Shown here: piece by piece, positions 48,306-60,600 of the stretch
How the letters are laid out: every line of letters starts with the position of its first letter
Position numbering within the stretch: the first letter of the stretch is position 1
NCBI RefSeq assembly: GCF_041146795.1
Contig: NC_135182.1
Span: 33,462,509-33,526,508, forward strand
DNA from: Maylandia zebra
Taxonomy: Eukaryota; Chordata; Actinopteri; Cichliformes; Cichlidae
Reading direction: 5' to 3'
DNA: 64,000 nt
The notes under the pieces: model-generated
What the model was told of the DNA's origin: nothing
Seen by the model: only the letters and a program-made list of their open reading frames with translations
Database searches by the model: none
Position numbers and translations under genes: made by a program

Positions 48306-49274
48306 ATGGCTACTTTAGACTTCTGCTACAACTCTGAATTATGCCACATTCAGAAGTTTGCAGACGACACAGCCATCATGGGGTGTATCTGGGATGATCA
48401 GGAAGAGGAGTACAGAAGTCTGGTGAGGAACTTTGTCGCATGGAGTCACACAAACCACCTGCAACTCAACACCTCAAAGACTAAGGAACTGGTTGTGGAC
48501 TTCGGGAGGTCTAGAGCAGGTCCACTGCCGGTTCAGATAGAGGGGGAGGAGGTGGAGGTGGAGGTGGTCAACAAGTACCTCGGGCTGTGGGTGGACAATA
48601 AACTGGACTGGTCATGCAACACAGAGCACCTGTATAAAAAAGCCCAAAGCCGACTGTACTTCCTCAGGAGGCTGAGGTCTTTTAACATCTGCAGGAAGCT
48701 CCTGAGGATGTTTAACCAGTCAGTGGTTGCTGGAGTACTTTTCTATGCTGTGGTGTGCTGGGGGAGCAGCACAGCAAAGAGGGACTCATCCAGGCTGGAA
48801 AAACTGATCAGGAGGGCTAGCTCTGTGGTCGGCATGAAGCTGGACACTCTGGTGACAGTGGCAGAGAAAAGGACATTAAAGAAACTGCTGGACATTATGA
48901 ACAATGCCAGGCATCCTCTGCACACGGCCATTAACAACCAGAAGAGTCTGTTCAGTGACAGGTTGCTTCTCCCCAAGACAAGAACTAACAGACTTAAAAA
49001 CTCCTTTGTCCCACACGCCATCAGACTGTTTAACTCCTCTCTGGAGGGGAGAGGGAGGGGAAACAGGAGGACAAAGGAGGGGGGAACAACTAAGCTGTAG
49101 TGCCTCTTCACCTCACTGTGCAATACCTTTTTGTGCAATACTTTTGTAAATAGTCAACAGTGCAATAGACCTCAATACTCGAAATGTGCAATTCATTCAC
49201 TTGTATTTTTATTTTTTATTCCTATTTATTCTATTTATCCCCTTCGTATATTTTATTTATATTGTCTCTGTATT

Positions 49275-49365
<91 letters not shown>
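48306..49365 (+). pseudogene. LINE reverse-transcriptase C-terminal remnant, well preserved
   Basis: Open frame 48306-49100 (264 codons). It contains the RT catalytic box KFADDTAI near residue 17, then HLQLNTSKTKELVVDF, KYLGLWVDNKLDWSCN, QSRLYFLRRLRSFNICRKLLR and GVLFYAVVCWGSS. The ATG at the start is incidental: the fragment joins the real RT frame a few codons in, and everything upstream (endonuclease and most of RT) is missing. A 3' UTR runs into a TG/TA repeat from 49281. This is the longest and cleanest of the related remnants in the window, which suggests a fairly young insertion. Confidence 0.85.
49281..49364. repeat. (TG)n(TA)n microsatellite
   Basis: TG run to about 49335, then TA to the left edge of a Tc1 element. 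It continues on the far side at 50971. Confidence 0.95.
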
Positions 49366-49367
<2 letters not shown>

Positions 49368-50970
49368 TGGGGCAAAAAAGTATTTAGTCAGCCACCGATT
49401 GTGCAAGTTCCCCCACTTAAAATGATGACAGAGGTCAGTAATTTGCACCAGAGGTACACTTCAACTGTGAGAGACAGAATGTGAAAAAAAAATCCATGAA
49501 TCCACATGGTAGGATTTGTAAAGAATTTATTCGTAAATTCGGGTGGAAAATAAGTATTTGGTCACCTCAAACATGGAAAATCTCTGGCTCTCACAGACCT
49601 GTAACGTCTTCTGTAAGACGCTTTTCTGTCCCCCACTCGTTACCTGTATGAATGGCACCTGTTTGAACTCATCATCTGTATAAAAGACACCTGTCCACAG
49701 CCTCAAACAGTCAGACTCCAAACTCCGCCATGGCCAAGACCAAAGAGCTTTCGAAGGACACCAGGAAAAGTATTGTAGACCTGCACCAGACTGGGAAGAG
49801 TGAATCTACAATAGGCAAGCAGCTTGGTGTGAAAAAATCAACTGTGGGAGCAATCATCAGAAAATGGAAGACATACAAGACCACTGATAATCTCCCTCCA
49901 TCTGGGGCTCCACGCAAGATCTCATCCCGTGGGGTCAAAATGATCATGAGAACGGTGAGCAAAGATCCCAGAACCACACGGGGGGACCTGGTGAATGACC
50001 TGCAGAGAGCTGGGACCAAAGTAACAAAGGTCACCATCAGTAACACACTACAACGGCAGGGAATCAAATCCCGCAGTGCCAGACGTGTTCCGCTGCTGAA
50101 GCCAGTGCATGTCCAGGCCCGTCTGAAGTTTGCCAGAGAGCACATGGATGATACAGCAGAGGATTGGGAGAATGTCATGTGGTCAGATGAAACCAAAGTA
50201 GAACTTTTTGGTATAAACTCAACTCGTCGTGTTTGGAGGAAGAAGAATACTGAGTTGCATCCCAAGAACACCATACCTACTGTGAAGCATGGGGGTGGAA
50301 ACATCATGCTATGGGGCTGTTTTTCTGCCAAGGGGACAGGACGACTGATCCGTGTTAAGGACAGAATGAATGGGGCCATGTATCGTGAGATTTTGAGCCA
50401 AAACCTCCTTCCATCAGTGAGAACTTTGAAGATGAAACGAGGCTGGGTCTTCCAACATGACAATGATCCAAAACACACCGCCCGGGCAACAAAGGAGTGG
50501 CTCCGTAAGAAGCATTTGAAAGTCCTGGAGTGGCCTAGCCAGTCTCCAGACCTCAACCCCATAGAAAATCTGTGGCGGGAGTTGAAAGTCCGTGTTGCTC
50601 GGCGACAGCCCCAAAACATCACTGCTCTCGAGAAGATCTGCATGGAGGAATGGGCCAAAATACCAGCTACTGTATGTGCAAACCTGGTAAAGACCTATAG
50701 TAAACGTTTGACCTCTGTTATTGCCAACAAAGGTTATGTTACAAAGTATTGAGTTGTATTTTTGTTATTGACCAAATACTTATTTTCCACCCTGATTTAC
50801 GAATAAATTCTTTACAAATCCTACCATGTGGATTCATGGATTTTTTTTTTTCACATTCTGTCTCTCACAGTTGAAGTGTACCTCTGGTGCAAATTACTGA
50901 CCTCTGTCATCATTTTAAGTGGGGGAACTTGCACAATCGGTGGCTGACTAAATACTTTTTTGCCCCACTG
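49365..50970 (+). mobile_element. Full-length Tc1/mariner transposon, 1606 bp
   Basis: Bounded by TA on both sides (49363-49364 and 50971-50972), the Tc1/mariner target duplication. Terminal inverted repeats are about 200 bp: 49365-49563 and 50970-50771. Reading both inward, they differ only in the length of an A run and a couple of bases near the inner end. Each repeat has an outer and an inner copy of a related motif, GGGGCAAAAAAGTATTTAGT and GGTGGAAAATAAGTATTTGG, the IR/DR layout known from Sleeping Beauty-like elements. The element encloses one intact transposase and inserted into a TA-rich microsatellite at the end of a LINE. Confidence 0.95.
49730..50752 (+). CDS. Tc1/mariner transposase, intact, 340 aa
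   Basis: Cut-and-paste DDE transposase. The N-terminal paired-like DNA-binding region (about residues 1-115) has two helix-turn-helix parts: [18 protein letters not shown]...[18 protein letters not shown], then a GAPRKIS linker and [13 protein letters not shown]...NTLQRQGI. The catalytic domain shows D153 in [12 protein letters not shown]244 in [11 protein letters not shown] and E279 in [11 protein letters not shown]. The spacing of 34 residues between the last two is the Tc1 DD34E signature. A glycine-rich [13 protein letters not shown] lies between. There is no stop or frameshift and the length is that of active family members. The start is 365 bp inside the left terminus and follows the terminal repeat directly. 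Host-encoded function is unlikely; it serves the transposon. Confidence 0.95.
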   Translation: MAKTKELSKDTRKSIVDLHQTGKSESTIGKQLGVKKSTVGAIIRKWKTYKTTDNLPPSGAPRKISSRGVKMIMRTVSKDPRTTRGDLVNDLQRAGTKVTKVTISNTLQRQGIKSRSARRVPLLKPVHVQARLKFAREHMDDTAEDWENVMWSDETKVELFGINSTRRVWRKKNTELHPKNTIPTVKHGGGNIMLWGCFSAKGTGRLIRVKDRMNGAMYREILSQNLLPSVRTLKMKRGWVFQHDNDPKHTARATKEWLRKKHLKVLEWPSQSPDLNPIENLWRELKVRVARRQPQNITALEKICMEEWAKIPATVCANLVKTYSKRLTSVIANKGYVTKY

Positions 50971-51008
50971 TATGTATGTATGTATGTATATGTGTGTGTG
51001 TGTGTGTG

Positions 51009-51100
<92 letters not shown>
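50971..51100. repeat. (TATG)n / (TG)n / (TA)n microsatellite
   Basis: Right-hand part of the simple repeat split by the Tc1 insertion. Frames through it are artefacts. Confidence 0.95.
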
Positions 51101-51618
51101 AATCTAGACAGCCAGTGACCTCTAGAGGAATTAGGTGATACCTACACTCCATTTTTAAAAAGCTTTCTGAGAACAGAAAGTTGAAGAAACAACATAATAT
51201 TCTAAATAGCACTTTTTAAACCCATTTTACAGCCATATAGACAAACTAATCCACCCTGGCTGACAAACTGATGATTTTTAACAGAAAATACTTGGCTTTG
51301 TTGACTAATACAGCAGGTAATAAGCTTTTGCAGGTCAGTCCTATATGTAGAAGTCTGAAAGTCTGATACTAAACAGCAAATGAAGAAATATTTTACTCAA
51401 TTAGTCCCAAAACACACAAACATATTTTTACATGTACGCTTACGTGGTATCTCAAACTAAACGGACCACAGATCATTTTTAAAAATGATTTAAAATTGTA
51501 GTTTAACCTTGACAGTGACAGCAACATTATAGAAGAGGAAAAGAAATAATTTATATACCTGCAATTAAAATGCATCTGTCAATATGAGGGCTTTAATAAT
51601 ATGTCAAGTTATCTGCAA
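51101..51618 (-). other. Likely lct 3' UTR and flank
   Basis: AT-rich DNA downstream of the lct stop. A minus-strand ATTAAA occurs at 51597-51592, very close to the stop; no classical AATAAA was found on that strand before the microsatellite, so the transcript end is open. Confidence 0.4.
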
Positions 51619-54600
51619 TTAGAATGTTTTTCCACTTTTACAAATCTGATTTTTTGACTTAAAGAAGCAAAATGATGCACAAACAGCTCCAAACGTTGCA
51701 ACAATCAGAAGAGCAAATGTGACATTAAGTCCGGTCTCAGCATTGCGGACAGAGAGCTCCATACCAAGGAACCTCACAGTGGCATTGTTGTCAGTGATTG
51801 GTGGTGCAGCTGTTTCTGCAGAAAAGACACAGAAACCAAAGTTTTCGTATTATTTTTTAACATTTGCAGGCAGTAACTGTAAATCAAAGCCCTATTTTAC
51901 CTGTTGTTAGAATTCCTCCACAGAAATTGCATTAAGGTTTAAATTTATTTGGTGTGGTGTAGCAGGTTTGACTACAACTACAGTTGCTAGCACTCTGCTA
52001 GCAACTGAACTGGACCTCTGAATTTTGTTCTCAGTATTCTGAGCACTTTTAATGCTATTATTTACAACAAGGTTTCTTGCATGTCTATACACCTCTAAGT
52101 AGCAGGTGTCTGTGAGCTGGTAAGAAAGACACTAACAAAATGAAAACATTAGCTTTCACTATGTCAGAGCATTATTTTTGCACCGTGTCTAATTATCATG
52201 CTAATTTTAGCTATTTGTTAGTAAGCTAGTGCTGTAAACTAACACACTTGCAAACATCTTACATCTGTCTAAATGATCTGCATTCATACAATACACAAGC
52301 TCAACTCTGCTATAATGCTTAAGCTCAACTTACAAAATGCTTGTATGCAGGAATAGATATTTAGGACCCCCTCAGTATCCCTGTTCCTTCTGATCATGGA
52401 ACTGCATATCGTATTGCAGCTGTCCAGTTTAGGTGTCCTAAAAGGCTTGCTTTTGCACTGTGGAAGCACCTTGTTAGGTGGGAATTCCACTTCTCTTAAC
52501 TTTAATGCATTTTGCAGTTTTTAGCAATGTAACTGTGTCAATGGAGAGCCAGCCTGGCTGGTTAGCATTAGCTGAAAACTTCCCACACAAATATATTGTG
52601 TTCTGACTTTAAAGTACCAAGTTGGTAATAGCCATAATGCTGAACTGATACAACTAAACATAGACTTTAAATATTTATGTTTACAGTAGGTTGGCCACGT
52701 ACTTATCTTTTATGTACTATTTACAATCCATGGTGTCAATTTACCTTCCACAGGATTCAAGCACTCATGTCCTGACGCAGGGTGAGGGAATCCATTGCAG
52801 GTTATGATTTTAGAGTAGTCGGAAACAGATTTCTTAGCTACTCGAGAAATATTAGGGTCTGAATGATTCACGTAAAAAAACCCAAATCTCTCTGAAAAGC
52901 CTTTAGCCCACTCAAAGTTGTCCATCAGTGACCAAGCTGTGTAGCCACGGATGTCTACACCATCTAGTAAGTAAGCTGGGAAGAGAAAAGAGATAAGTTA
53001 ACTTTTTTGCACTTAAAATCTAGTTTCTTAATGTTTCCACAAAAGAAAAAGAAAAAACAGCCACATTTTATCTGAGACATATTTATAGCCTTCTTCTCTA
53101 ACTGTGCTGGTCCTAAATAGATTTAAAGATAAATTTTTCATACCTTTTAACGCCTGGTTGATGTATTTTTCGTAGTAGTGGCTCCTGTGAGTATCATTTA
53201 GATCAACAGTGCCCCGCTCTGAGATGCCATTCTCAGTGATAATAATTGGTGGATTTCCATATTCCTCCTTGATAAAATTAAGTATTCTGCGGAATCCAAA
53301 TGGTGTGACTTTCAGCCAGCCTGAACCTGAATCCAGCCAGGTGAGATCAACAGTTGACCCTGCACCCCTGTGAAGATCAAAAAGGTTAGATTTTTGAGTT
53401 TGAATAAAACAATGAAATAAGTTTCACATTTCAGTAAACGGCCACAGCAGAGAACAAAGTCAGCTGTGCTAAATCTGTTGGTTTCTTTTATTAGAAGAAA
53501 AATGAAAGATTACTCTATTAATATTTATCTAACGTTTGCTTACTTGTCTCCATCATAGTGCTGAAGGTTCTTATAGTCCACAGGGAATGTTAGGACAGTG
53601 GTGTAATAGTTGAACCCAAAATAATCATAAGTGCCTTTAATTCTTTTAACCTCCTCCGGAGTGAACTCAGGCAGCCTGGAAAATGGAAGTGAAACCAACA
53701 GGTTATGTGGTTGTTGAAAAAAGGACCAAACAACAAAAAAAGTGAAAATGTCCTGCTGCTTTTAAAGGTAACTTTATAGCAATTTTTTTTTCCTTTTGGG
53801 GCCTAAATGTACTTTTTGAATACCTAGATTCTGACAGACCAGCAGCAAGGCTTCGCTCACGAATGACTGTCTTCATTATGTCATTGTAGTCGCCATTATA
53901 TACAGGATGGGCAAACCAGCCAATGTAGAACTGCACAAAAAGACACACAAAAGACACTTGAAATAACCACTATGACATATTGCTTTAAAATATAAGAAGA
54001 ACTGGTGTACCTGAATGGCGCGTATTGCAGCATCATAGTCCTCCTGCTTATAAGGATTTCTGGGTTCAGACCAGTCAGAGTTAATTGTGATGGAGATAAT
54101 TCCATTCTGTTTGGCCCTGTACTTGTCATTGTAAATATGCCAGGCCTCAGCATGAGCTTTAAGCAGGTTGTGACCAATAACGTAGGGCAGAGTACCTGGT
54201 CGGAAACTGATCCCTGGAGACAAACAGACACATTTGCAGCCTCTTTATATTTTTTGTTGTTGAGGGTTTGGTCAAGGATTGCTTTATTGTTTTTACAGAA
54301 GACATATTGTTTGATGTTTGAAACAGTACATTTTGTTTTGAACAATTTTGGTGTCCTTATATACAGTTTTGCATGTTCAGTAACAGTACTATTCCTATTT
54401 GTTAAATAAAGCAGACAACCAGGAATACTAAAGCATAAAGCTCACCTGGGGCACCTACTCCATAACCATGTCCTATCATGGCTACATTGTAGGGTTCGTT
54501 AATAGTTATCCAAAATTTCACTTTGTGGCCAAGTCTGTCAAAGATGAAGTCAGCATAATCTCTGAATTTGGTAACAATAGTGTCATTTTCCCATCCCCCA

Positions 54601-57600
54601 ATATCCTGCAGGGCTTGTGGAAGGTCCCAGTGGTACAGAGTGACCTGAAAGCAAAGGGAAAGGGTTTACTGACGTTATTGAATTTACCAATTCTAGTACA
54701 GTTCTTTTAGCTGTAATTATACATACATGAGGCTGAATGTTTGCAGCAATCAGTGCATCCACCAGTCTGTGGTAGTAATTGAGTCCAGCCTCATTAATGT
54801 AGTTGGTGGTACCATCAGGAAGGACCCTTGACCATGATATGGAGAATCGATAATGGGTCACCTTGAGTTGCTTTAATATGGCAACATCCTCTTCTACTTT
54901 ATTGTAACTGTCACAAGCTATGTCCCCATTGTCATCATTGGAGATTCGGAGATGAGTGTGAGCAAACTTGTCCCAAATACTGAGACCTTTTCCATCAGCT
55001 CTCCACCCTCCTTCAATCTGAAAGGAATAAGTATAAAACAGTAATTTGAAACGAATGAAAATAGAGTAAGCATTGCAATATATGTGCAGTGGCCTTATCT
55101 AGGGTACCTGGTATGATGCTGTGGCAGTACTCCAAATGAAATCATCTTGAAAATGTCCATAAAGTACCTTCTCATCATCTGGCAATGGGAAACCATTATC
55201 CTTTATGATGTTATAATAGAAATGAGCTGAGTACTTGGGTGTTCTTGACCGATTTGGGTTACTGAAGTCCACGTGGTGCAGGCCAAATCCAACGTTGTAC
55301 CCATTAAGCCACTCAAAAGAATCCATTAGAGAGGTTGCAGTGTATCCTTTCACAGTCACACCATCAACTTTATAGGCTGTAATGTAAACAAGCGCACAAA
55401 AAAATTAGGTACATTAAAAATACTTATAATGATCGTGCAATGTAGCTAATAAAATCACTTTGACAGTATACCTTTCAGAGCCTCATCAATATAGGCCTTG
55501 TAAAAAAACACTCTGGCAGAATCATCCCAAGTTGTCTGTGCTTCTGTAGCAACTCCGTTCTCAGTAATATAAATCTCTGGATCACCATACTCCTCCTTTA
55601 TCCAGTTGAGGAGTCGCCTCAAGCCCCAGGCCACAACTTTTTGGTTAGGAATGGCTGTAGTTGGTGAATCATTTTCCTCTTCTTCCTTGAAGTCCCAGTC
55701 ATATTCATAAGACGCAGGGCTAAGCCGAGCTGTAACATGGCTTACAATCTTTGTAGTGTAATGATTTACACAGAATACGTCAGCAGTTCCCTTGATGAAG
55801 TTCTTTTCTTCTTCAGTAAAGGAAGGAAGTCTTGACTGTGGAAGACCTTGGATTTCACTTTTGTTCCCAACTTGCCACTTCAGTGCATCAGGATAGTCAC
55901 CATTCTTAAAAATAGGATGTGCAAACCATCCCAGTTGGAACTGCATCGCCCGGTCAGCAGCCACCACTTCACGGCGAACGCTGACATCTTTAGGTTCAGC
56001 CCAATCAGCATTGAGGGCTATGGAGATTAGACCACCCTGAGACTGGCGATACTTGTCATCATATGTATGGTAGGCCTTGGCATGGGCTTTAATGAGGTTG
56101 TGTGCAACTATGTATGGTCCATACCCTGGGTCCTTAACATTTGGTGGCATATTTCCAAGTCCATATCCAGACCATGCAATTGTCTGAGGCTGGTTAATGG
56201 TTATCCAGAATTTCACTCTGTCACCAAATGTAGCAAAGCAGAAGTCGCAATAGTCATTAAAAATGTCTATCATCTCTGCACTTTCCCAGCCATTGACCTT
56301 TTGCAAAGCTTCAGGAAGGTCCCAGTGGTACAGTGTTACCATGGGTTCGATATTGTGCGCTATAAGACCATCAATGAGTCTGTTGTAGTAGTCAACACCT
56401 TTCTGGTTGAGGGACTTACGTGTGCCATCAGGAAAGATCCTGGACCAGGACAAAGAGAATCTGTATGACTTCACCCTCAGAGCCCGCAGCATGTAGAGAT
56501 CTTCATTAAGTCTGTTGTAACTGTCACAGGCTACATTGCCGTTTGCATTATCAGGAATAGTGTTAGTTGTCTGAGTGAATGTATCCCATATACTAGGACC
56601 TTTGCCATCAGCATTCCAGCCACCTTCAATTTGGTAGGCCGAAGAAGAAATTCCCCAACTGAAGCCCTCAGGAAAAGTGCCATAATGGTACATTTTTCTA
56701 TCAAAGTTTGACTGTGAAGAGAATTTCTCCCAAACTACCTTTGCCTGAGATGGAACTTCTGAGGGTGGTAAAGCAGCTAAACGTCGAGTTAATGGCCTTT
56801 CTGCAGCTTTAAACTTCTTACTTTTTTGTGAACTGAAACCGTTTTGCTCGATAATCTCAGCGTACAAATATGCAGATTGCTTTGGGGTCCTTGGTCTGGA
56901 TCCCACTTCAAAGTTGACATAGTGAAGACCAAATCTTTGGCTGTAGCCTTGGTTTGCCTCAAATCCATCCATGAGTGACTGCACTGTGAATCGCTGCACA
57001 TCCACTCCATCTGTGAGTGTTGCTACAAAATGAACAAACAAAAACAAAATTAATATTTGAATTATTTTAACTCTCTCTCTAAAAAAAATGTGCCTTCAAA
57101 TTGGGGAAATCTCCAACACTAACCTTTCAGGGCCTCATTGATGTAACTTTTCATATAGTCCATTCTGCTGGTGTCAGTGAGACTGTCAACACTGTAATCT
57201 GTTGGCATCCCATTTCCTGTTATGTATACAGGTAATTTGTTAGCACTCAGGTATTCTGTTGCAATGTAGTTCAGGAGCCTTCTAAGTCCCCAAGGAACAG
57301 GATAGATCCAGTCAGAAGCTGTGGAACTCCATGTGGGGTCCACAGTTGCATGGAAGTCACCCACACCGTCAGGACCAGGGGTGCACCCACCATCACTGTT
57401 GCTGACCAGCCGAGAAGTATAGTGATTTAAACCAAAAAAGTCAGCAGTACCAAGTATCCTCTTGCTCTCTGTGGGAGTGAAAACTGGGAGCTTTGCTGGT
57501 ACAGAGTCAGGGCATGCTGTTTTCTTCTGTTCCACCTGATCTTTGAGTATTGCAGGATAATCTCCGTCTACAAATATGGGATGTGCAAACCAGCCCAGCA

Positions 57601-60600
57601 TAAACTGCAGGTAACGGTCTGCAGCTGCTACGTCTTCAGGTTTGGCAGGGTCACTGGGCTCAGCCCAGTCAGAGTTCAAGGCAATGCCCACTTTTCCTCC
57701 TTGTGTTTTTCTGTAATTGTCATTATAGACATGCCAGGCCTCGGCATGGGACTTGAGAATATTGTGAGTGACCTGATAATGCAAAATCAAATGTTAAGTA
57801 CATTAGTGCAATAATTACACTTGTAATAAACTGATTAATTGTAGTATTCTAATAACATCACTGTCACCTGATAGGAAGATTCCACATAGTCCTTTACTCC
57901 TGGGGCATGCACACCAGTACCATACCCGGCATGGCTCACTACCCAGGGACTATTGAATGTGTTCCAGATCTTGACTCTGTCTCCAAACCTGGAGAAGCAG
58001 AAATCTGCATAGTCTTTGAAGGCCTCTACAATGGAGGCATTGGTCCATCCACCATAATTCTGGAGTGCTTGAGGCAGATCCCAGTGGTACAGAGTGACAA
58101 TGGGTTGTATGCCAGATGCAACGAGAGCATTTATCAGCTGGTCATAGTATTGAGCTCCTTTTTCTGATTGGCTCTGTCGGTACCCTGTGGGGAAAATACG
58201 GGCCCAAGAGATGGAAAACTGGTAGGTGTCGACCTGAAGACCTCGCAGAAGGTAGACATCATAATCTACCTTACGGTAACTGTCGCAAGCTAGGTCAGCT
58301 GTCTGATTTGCAAAGGCCAAGCCCTCATGACCAAACCGGTCCCAAATAGTCTCTCCTTTCCCACCTTCTGACCAGCCACCTTCAGTCTTAAAGGATACGC
58401 TGGAGGTGGCCCACTGGAAGCCAGAGGGGAATGATTCCTGAAGGAAAAGATCTCGTTCTGCTGTAGTCTGGGACTTAAATTTATCCCACACAGTCTGATA
58501 ACTGTTTCTTAACCCTGTCATCCTGGTGTGGTGTGAACCTGCATGACTTTCAGAAAATAAAAAGACATAAATATCACACGTGAACTTAAAAAAAAATAGA
58601 ATAACAATATATGTGAATCAGAAAATGAACTCTTACTTGACAAGAGCATCTTCCATGTCCAGCTTGCCTAACACGTCCTTCATGTCACACCCCACAATAT
58701 TCAGGCCATTGTCCATCAGGACTGTGTTGTGGTCAAGAAACAGTTAAGTCTTGTCAGTTATAAAACAGTAAGTATAAAGAAATAAAAAATGCATTCCCTT
58801 TGGATGGGTTGCTACAGACGTCTGGTGAGAATGTCATGTTAACAACACCTTTAGAAATATATTTACTTAGAAACACACTTGGTAATGTGTTCAGTACTTA
58901 TTTTACCCGCCCTATTTGTACATTTGGCAGCTCAATTGAGGACAAAATGCAGAATTTAATAGTATAGAATGTAATGTTATAATACATTATGTAATATCAG
59001 ATTAGGATGGTGTATCCTAATAAAATGGGTCATAATATTTGCTTATATTTGCTAATACTTGGGTTACCAAAAGAAATTTTAGTCAACTAAAATCTACAGT
59101 GCAAACACTTTCTTCATTTAACCCAATATTCTTGGTACAATGCATCTGTCATAACAGTTATGCAGAAAGCATTGACTGTGGTCCAACATTTTCTATTAGC
59201 ACTTTACTGGCTCATAATATGATGACATGACACTCATCACTTTCACTTGATAACTCTTCCACTTTTATGAGAGCAGTATTGTCAATTTTTACAGTGTTGA
59301 CTAATGTTATATTAATGTGTTTTTTCTTCAGTAAATACCAGAGGATTTCTTTATTTGACATAATATTTTTTTTATTTTTCCATGATTACCAGTGTGAGCA
59401 CTGGTTTCAGTGGCGCTGGTCATTGTTTTGGTGTTAATATCTCTTAACAGTTCCACATATTATACGATATTAACTTCATCTTCTGGTTTAAGTGTAATAC
59501 ACTTCATCTACCTCCAGTCAGACGCAAAAGTTTGTATGGCAAATCACTGTCATATTTATGAAAGCTCATGGGGCTAGGAAACCTCACTGTCCACTTTTAG
59601 TCACCGGTGCTAGTTTCAGTCAGTATGCAAATGTACTCTTTATAAGGTTGGGGAAACCTGCATGCAGTTAAGACTGAAGAAGTCACTTGGATGAGTGATG
59701 AAACGTTACTCCAACTGAAAACTCTACATCCAGATGAACAGAATTAACTTTTTGAGATTATATGCTATATATCTGTAAATACAAATTTAGTTGTATAGCT
59801 CTTCATATTCATTGGTAATTTAATGGAAAATAACAGCATAAAATATAATTGTATTTACCATTTAAAAAATTTCCAAGAACCTGATAATTACTCTGGGAAC
59901 AGTCATGAGCAGTCATCTTGTACAGCAGGATAGGCAAGTTCCCAATGGACATCTACAGTGTTACAGAATATGCAGATGCAGCAGTTTAACAGTAATGCAA
60001 AATCTGAAAAGCTAGGAATTTTTTCATCATGTGTTTACTCTACCTGTATCCTCCTTAGCTCGTTTTCAAAATTTGAGGAGATAACACAGTTATATTCAAT
60101 GTGCACCGACAAGAAATCCATCTATTAAAAATAGAAGATACACAACGGCATACCATTACACTCAAGCCTCTTGATCAAAAAATAAACTGTATGTGATACT
60201 CTTTGATGTATATATAACACACTACTATTGTTTCAAAAATACACCATTACATAGTCATGTGAAACACAAAGTGCCAGAACATCATTGTTTAAAAAAAATT
60301 TATGGGGCGACTGTGGCTCAGGGGGTTGGGAAGCGCATCTGTAACCGGAAGGTCGCCGGTTCGATCCCCGGGCTCTCTGTCCTGGTCGTTGTGTCCTTGG
60401 GCAAGACACTTTACCCTACTGGTGTTGGCCAGAGGGGCCGATGGTGCGATATGGCAGCCTCGCTTCTGTCAGTCTCCCCCAGGGCAGCTGTGGCTACAAC
60501 CGTAGCTCCCTCCACCAGTGTGTGAATGTGAGAGTGAATGAATAGTGGTATTGTAAAGCGCTTTGAGGGCCCCGAAAAGCGCTATATAAATGCAATCCAT

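Noticed and set aside
49131..49484. 117-codon frame with Cys-Val and Tyr-Ile runs
   Set aside because: Translation of TG and TA repeats, not a protein.
49711..50658. 315-codon frame antisense to the transposase
   Set aside because: Shadow of the intact Tc1 transposase on the opposite strand; no independent motif.
53703..54861. Several overlapping frames of 80-150 codons on both strands
   Set aside because: They are lct exons 10-13 read through introns, or their shadows; only the spliced minus-strand phase is real.
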